Source: Wolfiporia cocos (lineage: Eukaryota > Basidiomycota > Agaricomycetes > Polyporales > Phaeolaceae). From it: 64,000 nucleotides of DNA. This document shows, in pieces, positions 1 through 10,091 of the stretch. Positions within the stretch are counted from its first letter, which is position 1, and each line of letters starts with the position of its first letter. Where the stretch lies: assembly GCA_029448655.1 (NCBI GenBank), contig JACCLO010000013.1, positions 1,550,001-1,614,000 on the forward strand. Direction: 5' to 3'. The notes below the pieces were generated by a model that had not been told where the DNA came from, did not search any database, and was given only the letters and a program-made list of their open reading frames with translations. The translations under genes and the position numbers were made by a program.

Positions 1-672
1 GTGCGGAAGAAAATCCTGGATGTAACCCAGGACAGGAAGGACATCGATGATTATATCACCGAGTTCAACAACTTGGCCGGGAAGGCCCAGTACGATTGAT
101 ACAGCGCGGACGGAAACGCGTTGCTCATAACCCTCTTCGAAAAAGGGTTACCCAAACATATGACCCGATACATCATCGGCGTTCGGCCGCTACCAGCGAC
201 CATTGATGAATGGCAGTCCGCTGCCTCGTACTATGAAAATACGTACAAGATATTCTTGAAACGGGACAAACCGTTTGTCAAGAAAAAGGCTTGGCAAGCC
301 TCGAACCCGAATAACGGACGCACTAGTGCTCCACAGACAACCGCACCGAAAGATCCGAATGCGATGGATGTAGATCGAATGACCACCCAGGAAAGGGACG
401 ATCACATCAAGAAGGGAAAATGTTTCACCTGCCATCAGCCAGGACATATGTCGCGAGACTGTCCGAAGAGGCCGAGGAAGCCAGCCCGCCCTAGGCGGAC
501 TACTCGAAAAACCGAAGAAGAAGAAGCCGAGCAAGAAGCTCGCATTGAAGAAGTCTCTGAGGAAGAGACTGAATACATCACCGCTAACAGAGCGGTCACA
601 GCAATTAGGGCTCTGAAAGCCAAGAACCCCGAGCTCCTAGCAAGGCTCGTAGAAGAACAGGATTTTGCCTAG
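1..672 (+). pseudogene. Ty3/gypsy gag, 3' part (element G1)
   Basis: This is the C-terminal part of a retrotransposon Gag, cut by the left window edge. Gag builds the cytoplasmic virus-like particle and binds element RNA. The frame is open from base 1 except for a TGA at 97-99. A single CCHC zinc knuckle (CFTCHQPGHMSRDC, about nt 421-462) is followed by a basic stretch and an acidic tail, and the frame closes with TAG at 670-672. Pol starts 12 nt later in another frame. The TGA sits where a CGA arginine codon would fit, so a C-to-T transition probably broke the frame. The family assignment is firm; the 5' half is outside the window. Confidence 0.85.
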
Positions 673-683
673 GAGGGAAGCCC

Positions 684-3600
684 ATGGTCTTACCCTCCGA
701 GAAAGCAGCACATATAATTACCTCGTTCGAGAAGAATCGATCCCTCTTCATCCCGGTAATCATGATGCTGGCAAAACCCGTGAAGTGCAATGCACTAATC
801 GACTCAGGAGCAATGTCGAACCTGATCCACAGCAGAGTGGTAGAAAAATACAAGGTGCCCACGCAACCCTTGAAGAACCCAATCATCGTCAAAAATGTTG
901 ATGGAACAGAAAACAAAGATGGGCGAATAGACCGAGAAGCTACCATACTACTACGATATCCGAAGACCCAGAAAACGCGAAAAGTCCGATTCCTGGTAGG
1001 ATCAATCGGAACAGAAAATATGATTCTAGGGTATGGATGGCTAAAAGACGAAAACCCCACAATCGACTGGAAGGACCAAACAGTCGATGTACGATCGATA
1101 CTAGGGGCAGAAGAAAAGAAACAGGAAGCCACGATCCAAATGGATACGGTGGAGATGGTAGTTGCCCCAGAAGGAAAAATTCCAACAAGGGGGACCCAAG
1201 AAGCTGCAGGGTATGACCTCTACGCCGCAGAAGAAACCGAGATTCCCGCCGGAGGATGGAAACTCGTCTCCACAGGAGTAAAAATGAAGATCCCGAAGGG
1301 ATCGTATGGAAGGCTGGCCGGACGATCAGGCAACACCCTCAGACACGGATTGGTAGTACAAGCCGGAATCATAGACTCGGACTACCGAGGAGACGTCGGA
1401 GCCATCGTCTTCAACTACTCAGACAAAGCGCATAGAATTATCCCGGGCATGCGAATAGCCCAGATAATTTTCGAACGACACCTCACCCCCGACATCTTAG
1501 AGGTCGAAGACCTAGATGAAACAGAATGAGGGGAGAAAGGGTTCGGATCCACGGACCAGCCAGAAGAAACAGCGCAGCGGCTCTATACTCCCGAAGAGTA
1601 CGAAGCGATCCGACGCTTCGCAAAAGATAACCTTAGGATCATAGGAAAGAAAGGGAAGAAGTTCCGAACAAAGATACAAATCATCAACGCTGTCAGGAAA
1701 GCACTGACGAAATCCCAGGAATTCGCACAAAAAACCCCCGAACCAGAACGAACGATTGAAGAGATGGTCCCGAAACACCTACTGGACTTCGCCAAGGTGT
1801 TCAGTAAGGAGTCCGCAGCAGCGTTCCCCCCGTCGAGACCATGGGACCACGCAATCGAATTAAAACCCGATTTCGTGCCGAAAGACTGCAAAGTCTATGC
1901 ACTCTCGCCTAAAGAGCAACAGGCGCTGGACGAATTCCTAAAAGAAAACTTGGCCAAGGGATTCATAGTCCCTTCGAAATCCCCGATGGCGTCACCATTC
2001 TTTTTCGTCCCAAAGAAAGACAGCGGCCTACGACCCTGTCAAGATTATCGATATCTGAATGAAAGGACGATAAAGAACGTCTATCCCTTGCCACTGATCT
2101 CAGAGCTCCTGGAAAAGCTAAAAGGAGCAAAGATCTTCACAAAAATGGACCTTAGAGCGGGATACAACAACGTGCGGATCAAAAAGGGAGACGAATGGAA
2201 AGCGGCCTTCAAAACAAACCGAGGGTTGTACGAGCCCACGGTTATGTTTTTCGGATTGTGCAATGCACCCGGGACCTTTCAGGCAATGATGAACGAAATC
2301 CTGAAAAAAGAAATCCTCGAAGGATGGGTGCTTGTTTATATGGACGACATCCTCATTTTCTCAGAAGACAAGAAAATACACAAGGAACGGGAGCGGCGGA
2401 TCCTTCAGAGATTGGTGGATAACTACCTCTTTGTGAAACCCGAGAAATGCGCCTTCGGTGTCGACAGAGTCGAATTTCTGGGACTAGTCATCACCCCAGG
2501 AAATATCCAGATGGACCCAGCGAAACTCAATGGGATTAAAGAGTGGCCGACTCCCCGAAATCTCAAAGAAGTCAGATCCTTCCTAGGATTTGCGAACTTC
2601 TATCGGAAATTTATCGATCACTACTCTACGCACGCCCGACCCTTGGTAGACCTCACAAAAACGGTCACAGGGACAGGGTTCCAATGGACGGAGAAAGAAC
2701 AGAAAGCATTCGAATTCATGAAGAAAGCATTCACGACGGCGCCCGCACTAGGAACACCAGACAAGGAGAAACCGTTTATCCTCGAAACAGACGCATCTCA
2801 GTTCGCCACAGGGGCAGTACTGAAACAGATAGATGAAACAGGGCGTGAACGGCCGGTGGGATATCTCTCACAATCCCTGACATCTACAGAATGGAACTAT
2901 GAAATCTACGATCGCGAACTACTCGGAATAGTCCGAGCCTTAGAAGAATGGCGGCACCTGTTAGAAGGAGCACCGCATCGGATCTTGATCCGAAGTGATC
3001 ACCAGAACTTGACGTACTGGAGAAGCGCACAGCGCCTAAATTGGCGACAAGCGAGATGGCATCTATTCCTTTCGCAATTCGACCTGAAATTGCAGCACGT
3101 CCCCGGAAGGAAACTAGTCATGGCCGACACGCTTTCCAGGTTGTACCACCTGGACGAAAGCAACGAAGACAACGAGGGAATCACCATGATTCCAGACGAA
3201 CTCGTCGTCCACGCAATCCAGATCTCGATCATTGATCGAATCAAGAACGCCAACGATCGAGATGAATCTGCGGAACAGGCGATCCGTGCTCTAGGAGGCA
3301 CAGGCGAATTCCCCGCAAAAACCACCGCAGATGAATGGCAACAAACGGATGGGATACTGCTCTACAGGGGCAGGATGTACGTGCCGAGGGACGAGGGCCT
3401 TCGACGGGACGTCATCTCAAAATACCACGACACGATCCCGGCCGGACACCCTGGGATCTGGGGTACAACAGTACAGGTTACGACCCACTTTTGGTGGCCT
3501 GATATGAGAACAATGATAGCGGAATACGTCCGGGGCTGTGCAATCTGTCAACAGATGAAACCTGATAGGAATCCGCTGAAACCCCCTTTGCAACCAATAC

Positions 3601-4520
3601 CGACACGGGAAGACGCCCTCCCTTTCTCACAGTGCTCGGTCGATTTTGTCACCGACCTGCCAAGAGTCGGAAAATATGACTCCATGATGGTGATTGTCGA
3701 CCATGGCCTATCCAAGGCCATCTCTCTCACCCCATGCGACAAAACGATCACTAGCGAAGGGGCGGCAGAGATATTTCACCGGAAAATCTACTCGCTATAT
3801 GGCATCCCCCGAAAGATCATTTCAGACAGAGGACCACAGTTTGCATCAAAGCTTTTCAAAGAATTATGCAAGCTGCAGGGAACAGAATCAGCGATGAGTA
3901 CAGTGTACCATCCACAGACCGACGGACAGACAGAAAGAATGAATCAACAGATCGAAGTATACCTTCGCATCTATTGCAGAACGACCCGTTCCAATGGGTA
4001 CAACGACTGCCTGACGTCGAATTTGCGCACAACACCAGACGAACCGAAAACCGGCCAGCGCCACTTGAAATAATCTTAGGATACGTCCCAAGAGGATTCC
4101 CAGACTATGACAGAGTAGGGAACGTCCCGGCAGCGGTCGACAGGATCAAGAAGATCAAAGAGGCGCGAAAAATGACATTCATCGCGCATGAATTAGCCCA
4201 GAAAAGAATGGCAGGGCGGTTCCTCAGAGAACTGCCGAAGCTTGCGACAGGGGATAAGGTCTGGCTCGACGCCAAGAAGCTAACGATCCCCTATGAATCG
4301 AACAAACTGGCACCAAAAAGAGAAGGACCCTTCACCATCACAGAAAAAATGGGGCCCACGACATACCGGCTGCAGCTACCGGCGAATTGGAAAATTCATC
4401 CGGTCTTCCACGCTGCCTTACTAAAACCATTCAACGAAACAAGGGCACACGGACCCAATTACCTACGGCCGCCACCTGATATCATCAAGGGACAAGAAGA
4501 ATACGAAGTCGAAGCCATCT
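684..4520 (+). pseudogene. Ty3/gypsy pol with internal dUTPase, 5' part (element G1)
   Basis: Degenerate polyprotein that would cut, copy and integrate the G1 element. Order seen: aspartic protease (IDSGA, nt 798-812); a dUTPase domain (about nt 1150-1560) with AAGYDLYAA, GRSGN, GIIDSDYRGD and GMRIAQII motifs; RT with FVPKKDSG and YMDD (nt 2338-2349); RNase H (ETDAS, DRELLG); integrase with an HHCC region (about 3425-3560) and a DD35E core (VDFVTD, SDRGPQF, GQTERMNQ). A TGA at 1527-1529 stands just before dUTPase motif 5 (KGFGST) and fits a former CGA codon. A 1-nt frameshift near 3975-3985 moves the integrase reading from the frame ending at 4073 to the one running on to 4520. The chromodomain is cut at 4520 by the inserted element G2m and resumes at 14606. 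I chose ATG 684 because it follows the gag stop by 12 nt. Confidence 0.9.
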
Positions 4521-5258
4521 TGACACAGACTAGACTGTGGGACTCACACTATAACCTAATAAGCGACTTGAAGGAGTTGCTGGAGGTTGGTGAGGAGGCT
4601 AGTGGGCGCAAGCAGAGATGATATGTAACTGTGCGAATGCAGAGAACAAATCTAAGGCTTATCCGCAGTGATAGCCCTACTTATATACATGCTTTGTTTG
4701 GTTACCGGTAAGGGAGCCAAACATGAAGGTGGTCTGTGCGCAGACATAACTAATATGGTTAAGTCGTAAACTACAATAGACCATGTGCGCCGGTAATGGC
4801 CGCACCAGTAAGATCGTTTGTTTGGACCGTAGGTCCATGTTGTGGAAGTGGCTGTAGCTACGTTAGTAAGCCATGCATGTGATTCTTATATACCGGTATC
4901 GGGATATGAGTAATCGTAAGGGCATTGGCATGTGATAACGAGCGGGCCGCTTATCCAATTGTACTGACATAGCCCGGTACCGGGATATGAGTAAGGCGCG
5001 TGACACCGGAGGTTAGTCCGCTGAGGCATTGACGCGTACAAACGTGTTATGTACGTGTTGTTATGACAGGTGGACGTATACCGCGTTGTGTACGTGTTGT
5101 TATGACAGGTGGACGTATACCGCGTTGTGTACGTGTTGTTTGGTTGCGTGTACGTGTAGACGGGCGCTTAGCAGCGTAAACGTCTTCAAGGTTGTAGAAA
5201 TACCAGATAAATAGGTAAAAATACGGGAAAAATAGTGGCATGTCCCAAATCTGTGACA
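4521..5258 (-). repeat. 3' LTR of G2m (738 bp)
   Basis: On the minus strand this starts TGTCACAG at 5258 and ends TGTGTCA at 4521. It holds two tandem copies of a 39-bp unit in U3 (5050-5088 and 5089-5127), whereas the G2p LTRs hold one. It keeps the intact 11-nt self-primer copy at 4643-4653 (AGAACAAATCT on the plus strand). The polypurine tract lies just outside: ACCCCCTCTTC on the plus strand, about 5261-5271. Confidence 0.95.
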
Positions 5259-5297
5259 TTACCCCCTCTTCAGGTTTCATTGTCCCTAATGGAACGA

Positions 5298-8200
5298 TTA
5301 CTTTCCTGTGGAGCCGAAACCACCAGTACCGCGCTCGGATTTAATCTTTTCAAAGTAAGATTTTCCGTGTAGCGTAATATGCGGGTCCTTTGCAACTTCG
5401 CAGATTAGCTGGGCAATCTTATCGCCGGCCCGAATATCGATAGATATGTCGGAGTGATTCCGGAGAATGATGATTACTTCGCCTTGATAATCGTGGTCGA
5501 TAACGCCACCCATTACGTCTATGCCTTTGCGTGCGAGACTAGAGCGGGGGGCGATACGTCCGTAAGTGCCGAAAGGTACCTGGATTTTCAGTTTGGTGTT
5601 GTATTCTGTCTGCCCGTGAGCTGGCAGAACGTCGCCTGTTGCAGTGTACAGGTCAAACCCAACCGAGTCCTTGGTTCCTTTTTCCGGCATTCGGCCGCCT
5701 TCACCGACTACGATTTTCAAATCCGCGTTTTGGTTAATGTCCGCTGACATCCATCCCCCGTCGGGGTGTCTAACCATGCGTTGCTTAGGGTCCTTCGCAA
5801 ATTCTTCGCGATACTGCGGCCAGTCGTCTGGCCACGTGCATTCGTCGGCTTCCCAGTCGTCGCTGTCAGGGTCGAAGACATGAACTGCTTCTTTCCTTCT
5901 AGCTGATCGCCTGAGGGGGACATCCTGCATTGGAATGGCGTGTGAAGCCTTGTATTCCTGCAAAATGTCGTATGCCGAGTCGAGATCCGCTTCGCGTACC
6001 CAGGAGTCGTCATTGATACCGAATCCCTTCCATCGGATTCTATACTCAACTCTTCCTGCGCGGAGACGATGATCTAAGATCTTCTCAACTTCCCATAATT
6101 CCTCGCCGTCGACCATTTCTGGTTGAGGCTCTGGTTTTTTCTGATGCACCGGGTCCTTGTACATGACCAACTTGGAAGCGTGGAATACTGGGTGGTAAGC
6201 CCTGTATTGCTCGTCCATGTGTACCCTAAAGGTGACCGGAGATAATTGTTCAATTATCTTAAATGGTCCCAAATAGCGTGGACTAAGACTTCTTTCGGAG
6301 TCTTGCCAGCTACGGGCGTCAACGAGAACTTTATCGCCGACTTTAAACGGTACCGAGCGCTTATGTTGATCGTAGTACCAAGACCAGCGTTCAGCAGCCA
6401 ATCTCATTGCTGCCTTAGCTTGTTCTTGTGCCGACCATCTTTCGTAAGCAATGACATTTAGGTCCGTGTATGGTGTTGGACATAAATTCGTAGGTCCTGC
6501 ATTAGGGTGCCTTCCTAGTTCGACAAAGAATGGGCTATTCTTTGTTGTCTCACTAGCCGCGTTGTTGTACGCGAATTCAGCCGTTGGGAGAAACCATGAC
6601 CAGTTATCCTTTTGAATAACATCGATGTAACATCTAAGATATTGTTCCAGGATCTGGTTAACTCTCTCCGTCTGGCCATCCGCTTGCGGGTGATAGGCGG
6701 TTGTCATTGACCGTTGGATTCCCAATTGCTCACACCATCCCTTGAATAAGGCGGCTGCGAATTGCGGGCCTCTATCCGAAATGATTTGTTTCGGAAGTCC
6801 GTGGTTCGGATAAATCCGAAGGTACAGGAGGTTCGCTAATTCTTTTGCCGTTATCTTGTCTGACGTGGGAATGAAGTGTGCTCGTTTGGTAAGTCGGTCC
6901 ACTATTACCATAATGGCATTGAATTGTTTCAATTCGCCGCTGGGCGGTAGGTGGACGATAAGGTCAATTGTGACGGTGTCCCAAGGTGCTTCCGGAACTG
7001 GGAGCGGTTGCAGGGGTCCGTACGGGGTCTGGTTGTGGTTCTTCATGCGTTGACATGTGTCACAACCTTCCACGTATTGCTTTACCATCGTGGTCATTCC
7101 AGGCCACCAGTAATTACGTGATAGAAGTTCATAGGTCTTCCATCGTCCGAAGTGTCCGGCAGTCACATGGTCATGATGTAACTCCAGAATCTTCGTGCGC
7201 AATTCTTTAGGCTCTTTTGGAACGTACACTTTTCCTCGTCTGAGGAGTAATCCGGCCTCCATGTTCCATTCCTGGAGATCCTTACCGAATTCCTTGGGAC
7301 CACTTTTCAGTAGTTCCTGGTAATCCTTGGTAATCTGATCGTCCATGAGGGCTTGTCGGATTTGTCGGAGAAGGTCCTCGTCGCCTGATTGTATCTCCTG
7401 CTGTGACGCTTCTAGCGCCCTAACCGTAAAGTATTCCGGTTTCAGCAAAATTTGATCGCGATTGTCGAGTTCCACCCCCTCTTCATGGTCTGGCCTCCGT
7501 GACAGAGGATCAGCCGTAAGCATTGTTTTACCGGGTTTGTGACACATGGTGAAGTTGAACCTTGTCAGGTAAAGACTCCAACGTGCCTGTCTCCGGGTTA
7601 GCCGTTGTGCCGATTTGAAATATGTCAGATTGAGATGATCCGACCATACTTCGAATTTATGTGGATGTCCCTCGAGGTAATGTCTCCATTCCTCTAGAGC
7701 GCGGATGATTGCGAGCAACTCCTTATCGTAAATCTCATAGTTCCTTTCGGGTGCTGATAGAGATTTCGAGTAAAAGGCTACCGGGTGCCAGAGCTTATCC
7801 TCCGAAGAGTATTGTGATAGCACCGCACCAGTTGCGTAATCGGAAGAATCCGCTTCCACGCGGAACGGGGACTCCTGATCTGGAATCCGGAGTATTGGAG
7901 CCGATGTGAAAGCTTCCTTGAGAGTTTGGAAGGCTTCCGCTTGTTCGGGTCCCCAGTTCCATTGCGTGTTTTTCTTGGACAGTTCGGTTAACGGCTTAAC
8001 CACTTTGGAGAAGTCTTTAATGAACCGCCGGTAGTAGTTGGCGAAGCCAACAAAGGCCTGGACGTCCTTCACCTTGGCAGGTGTAGGCCAGTCCATTACG
8101 CCGGCTACCTTCTTAGGGTCCATTTCGACTTTTCCTTTGGAAATGATCATTCCCAGGTATTCAATACTGCTTTGTTCGAAGAAGCACTTTTCAGGCTTCG

Positions 8201-10091
8201 CGAACAAGTCGTTGTCTTGCAAGATTTGTAATACTTGCTTGACAATACGACGGTGTTCCAACAGGTCGTTTCCGAACACAAGGATGTCGTCTAGGTAGAC
8301 AATGACCTTTCCTTCTCTGATAAGGTCACCTAGAATATCGTTCATCATGTGCTGGAACGTGCTGGGTGCATTACAAAAGCCGAAGTACATGACTACTGCT
8401 TCGTAAAGGCCGTTAGGCGTAATGAATGCGGTCTTCCATTCATCTCCCTCCTTGATTCTTACGTTGTTGTAACCCCAACGCAAGTCGAGCTTCGTAAATA
8501 TCGAAGCCTGGCTAAGCTTATCGATAAGCTCGTCTATGCGTGGGAGAGGGTACCTGTTCTTAATGGTCAAGTCGTTCACCTTTCGGTAATCGACTACCAT
8601 TCGGGCTCCGCCGTCTTTTTTAGGGACGAAGAAGACCGGACTCGCGATCGGAGATTTCGAGTGTCGGATGTAGCCCTTCCGTAACTCTTCCTGAATCCAC
8701 TGATCTAGCGAGTTCGCTTCCTGAGGAGACATCTTGTATGCCTTACTCGGAGGCGGTAGTACCGCGTCATCGGGGAAGTCGATGGCGTGGTCGTATGGTT
8801 TCCGTTCGGGCATCCTTTCGGATGCGCGTTGAGAAAATACCGTGGGACCAAACTCCTGATATTCCTCCGGAACCAAGGATTTCCATTTCTGGAGATCCGC
8901 ATCTGTCAGGAATTCATCATCCGACTTCTCCGTTATTGACTGAATGGCGTCGATAAGGAGTTCCGTTCCTTCGTCAAGGGTGTTCACCCAAGCGACAAAG
9001 GGATTCTCAGGCTCCTCTAAGCCGAGAAAATCTATTGGAAAGTCGTTGATAATCTGATAGATGTTGCGAGGTTCGATTTCGTCTTCTTCCTCAGAAATCG
9101 AAACCCGTTTGCCATGTTTGCATTTTTCCGTACACCGATATGTGAAGGTTCCTTCCGGCCAATTGAAGTCCGGGTTGTGTTTCAGGAACCAGTCATATCC
9201 GAGGATCACATCCGCATTCTGTACGTCCATTACGTACAAGAATTCGGTGGACTTGTGTTCCTCGTGCACCATATAAGCTTTTACTGCCATATTGATATTA
9301 CCGGCGGTATTAGAGGTACCGTCGGCGTTGCGAATCTCGAGAGGCGAAGGTAGTTTCTGAGTGACTAACTTCTCCTCATGGACGAGTTTCTTATCTATGA
9401 CGCTTATTGATGCACCGGTGTCGATTAATGCCATGGCGTTTACTTTCTTTCCATATACCCACAGTTCCACTTCGATAGAGAACGATTTATTGTCGTCTCG
9501 AGAATCGTTTCCATGTACATTATACAAAGTGAAAAACTTCGACGCGAGCGGGTCAGGATAAAAGTATTTTACAGGAGGGGCACGTGTAGCTAGTGTCCTT
9601 GTCCTCCGGGCAAAGTCCATTGCCGAGTTACCGAATATGCCGAGATGGGATACCGGGTGACGTGCGACCGCCTTATCTTCCCACAAGATAAGGGGTCTCT
9701 GTGAAGCCTCTTCGTAGAGGTGCGCTTCTTCGGGGCGCTGTACACTCCCAGCCGCTGCGGGGCTGGTGTGTTCTTCACAGTACGTCTTCGAGACGTGTGG
9801 TTGGGGCGAGGGGAACCGAGAGGGTCCCGACTGTGGCGACATTGTTGGCGGGGGCCGAGGGTCCTGCTGAGCTTGAGTCAGCCGTGACTTCTTCCCAGAT
9901 ATATCGGGCACGATATGTCTTGCCATCCGCGGGGGGCGCCGAGTACGGCTTCTTGCCAGAAGCCTGTCCCTTTCCACTACCCGAAGGGGCAGCCGTGGTC
10001 TTTCCAGACGCGGCAGCTGCATCCTTCGCCCTTTGTTGTTCGGCCCGCTGAGCAGCAGGCACGAACGTTCCCGCAGCCTTGTCCGCGGCAA
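5298..10091 (-). CDS. Pol polyprotein with chromodomain and C-terminal dUTPase (G2m)
   Basis: Open frame of 1597 codons from an arbitrary upstream TTG; the true N-terminus depends on how pol is reached from gag. Visible domains: aspartic protease DTGAS (about residue 224); RT with FVPKKDGG (about 489) and YLDD (about 599); RNase H (EADSSDY, DKELLAI); integrase zinc region (HHDHVTAGH...CDTC), core D about 1043, D about 1106 and E about 1142 with DD35E spacing; chromodomain about 1332-1388 (WEVEKILDHR...IRWKGF); dUTPase about 1459-1597 with all five motifs (DSVGFDLYTA, APRSSLA, GVIDHDYQGE, RAGDKIAQL, GTGGFGSTG). The chromodomain would steer integration to particular chromatin; the dUTPase would hydrolyse dUTP and limit uracil in the cDNA. 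The frame overlaps the gag end by about 317 nt in the +1 frame relative to gag. No break is seen. Confidence 0.95.
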   Translation of the reverse strand: MPRTRLRERSCLLLSGPNNKGRRMQLPRLERPRLPLRVVERDRLLARSRTRRPPRMARHIVPDISGKKSRLTQAQQDPRPPPTMSPQSGPSRFPSPQPHVSKTYCEEHTSPAAAGSVQRPEEAHLYEEASQRPLILWEDKAVARHPVSHLGIFGNSAMDFARRTRTLATRAPPVKYFYPDPLASKFFTLYNVHGNDSRDDNKSFSIEVELWVYGKKVNAMALIDTGASISVIDKKLVHEEKLVTQKLPSPLEIRNADGTSNTAGNINMAVKAYMVHEEHKSTEFLYVMDVQNADVILGYDWFLKHNPDFNWPEGTFTYRCTEKCKHGKRVSISEEEDEIEPRNIYQIINDFPIDFLGLEEPENPFVAWVNTLDEGTELLIDAIQSITEKSDDEFLTDADLQKWKSLVPEEYQEFGPTVFSQRASERMPERKPYDHAIDFPDDAVLPPPSKAYKMSPQEANSLDQWIQEELRKGYIRHSKSPIASPVFFVPKKDGGARMVVDYRKVNDLTIKNRYPLPRIDELIDKLSQASIFTKLDLRWGYNNVRIKEGDEWKTAFITPNGLYEAVVMYFGFCNAPSTFQHMMNDILGDLIREGKVIVYLDDILVFGNDLLEHRRIVKQVLQILQDNDLFAKPEKCFFEQSSIEYLGMIISKGKVEMDPKKVAGVMDWPTPAKVKDVQAFVGFANYYRRFIKDFSKVVKPLTELSKKNTQWNWGPEQAEAFQTLKEAFTSAPILRIPDQESPFRVEADSSDYATGAVLSQYSSEDKLWHPVAFYSKSLSAPERNYEIYDKELLAIIRALEEWRHYLEGHPHKFEVWSDHLNLTYFKSAQRLTRRQARWSLYLTRFNFTMCHKPGKTMLTADPLSRRPDHEEGVELDNRDQILLKPEYFTVRALEASQQEIQSGDEDLLRQIRQALMDDQITKDYQELLKSGPKEFGKDLQEWNMEAGLLLRRGKVYVPKEPKELRTKILELHHDHVTAGHFGRWKTYELLSRNYWWPGMTTMVKQYVEGCDTCQRMKNHNQTPYGPLQPLPVPEAPWDTVTIDLIVHLPPSGELKQFNAIMVIVDRLTKRAHFIPTSDKITAKELANLLYLRIYPNHGLPKQIISDRGPQFAAALFKGWCEQLGIQRSMTTAYHPQADGQTERVNQILEQYLRCYIDVIQKDNWSWFLPTAEFAYNNAASETTKNSPFFVELGRHPNAGPTNLCPTPYTDLNVIAYERWSAQEQAKAAMRLAAERWSWYYDQHKRSVPFKVGDKVLVDARSWQDSERSLSPRYLGPFKIIEQLSPVTFRVHMDEQYRAYHPVFHASKLVMYKDPVHQKKPEPQPEMVDGEELWEVEKILDHRLRAGRVEYRIRWKGFGINDDSWVREADLDSAYDILQEYKASHAIPMQDVPLRRSARRKEAVHVFDPDSDDWEADECTWPDDWPQYREEFAKDPKQRMVRHPDGGWMSADINQNADLKIVVGEGGRMPEKGTKDSVGFDLYTATGDVLPAHGQTEYNTKLKIQVPFGTYGRIAPRSSLARKGIDVMGGVIDHDYQGEVIIILRNHSDISIDIRAGDKIAQLICEVAKDPHITLHGKSYFEKIKSERGTGGFGSTGK

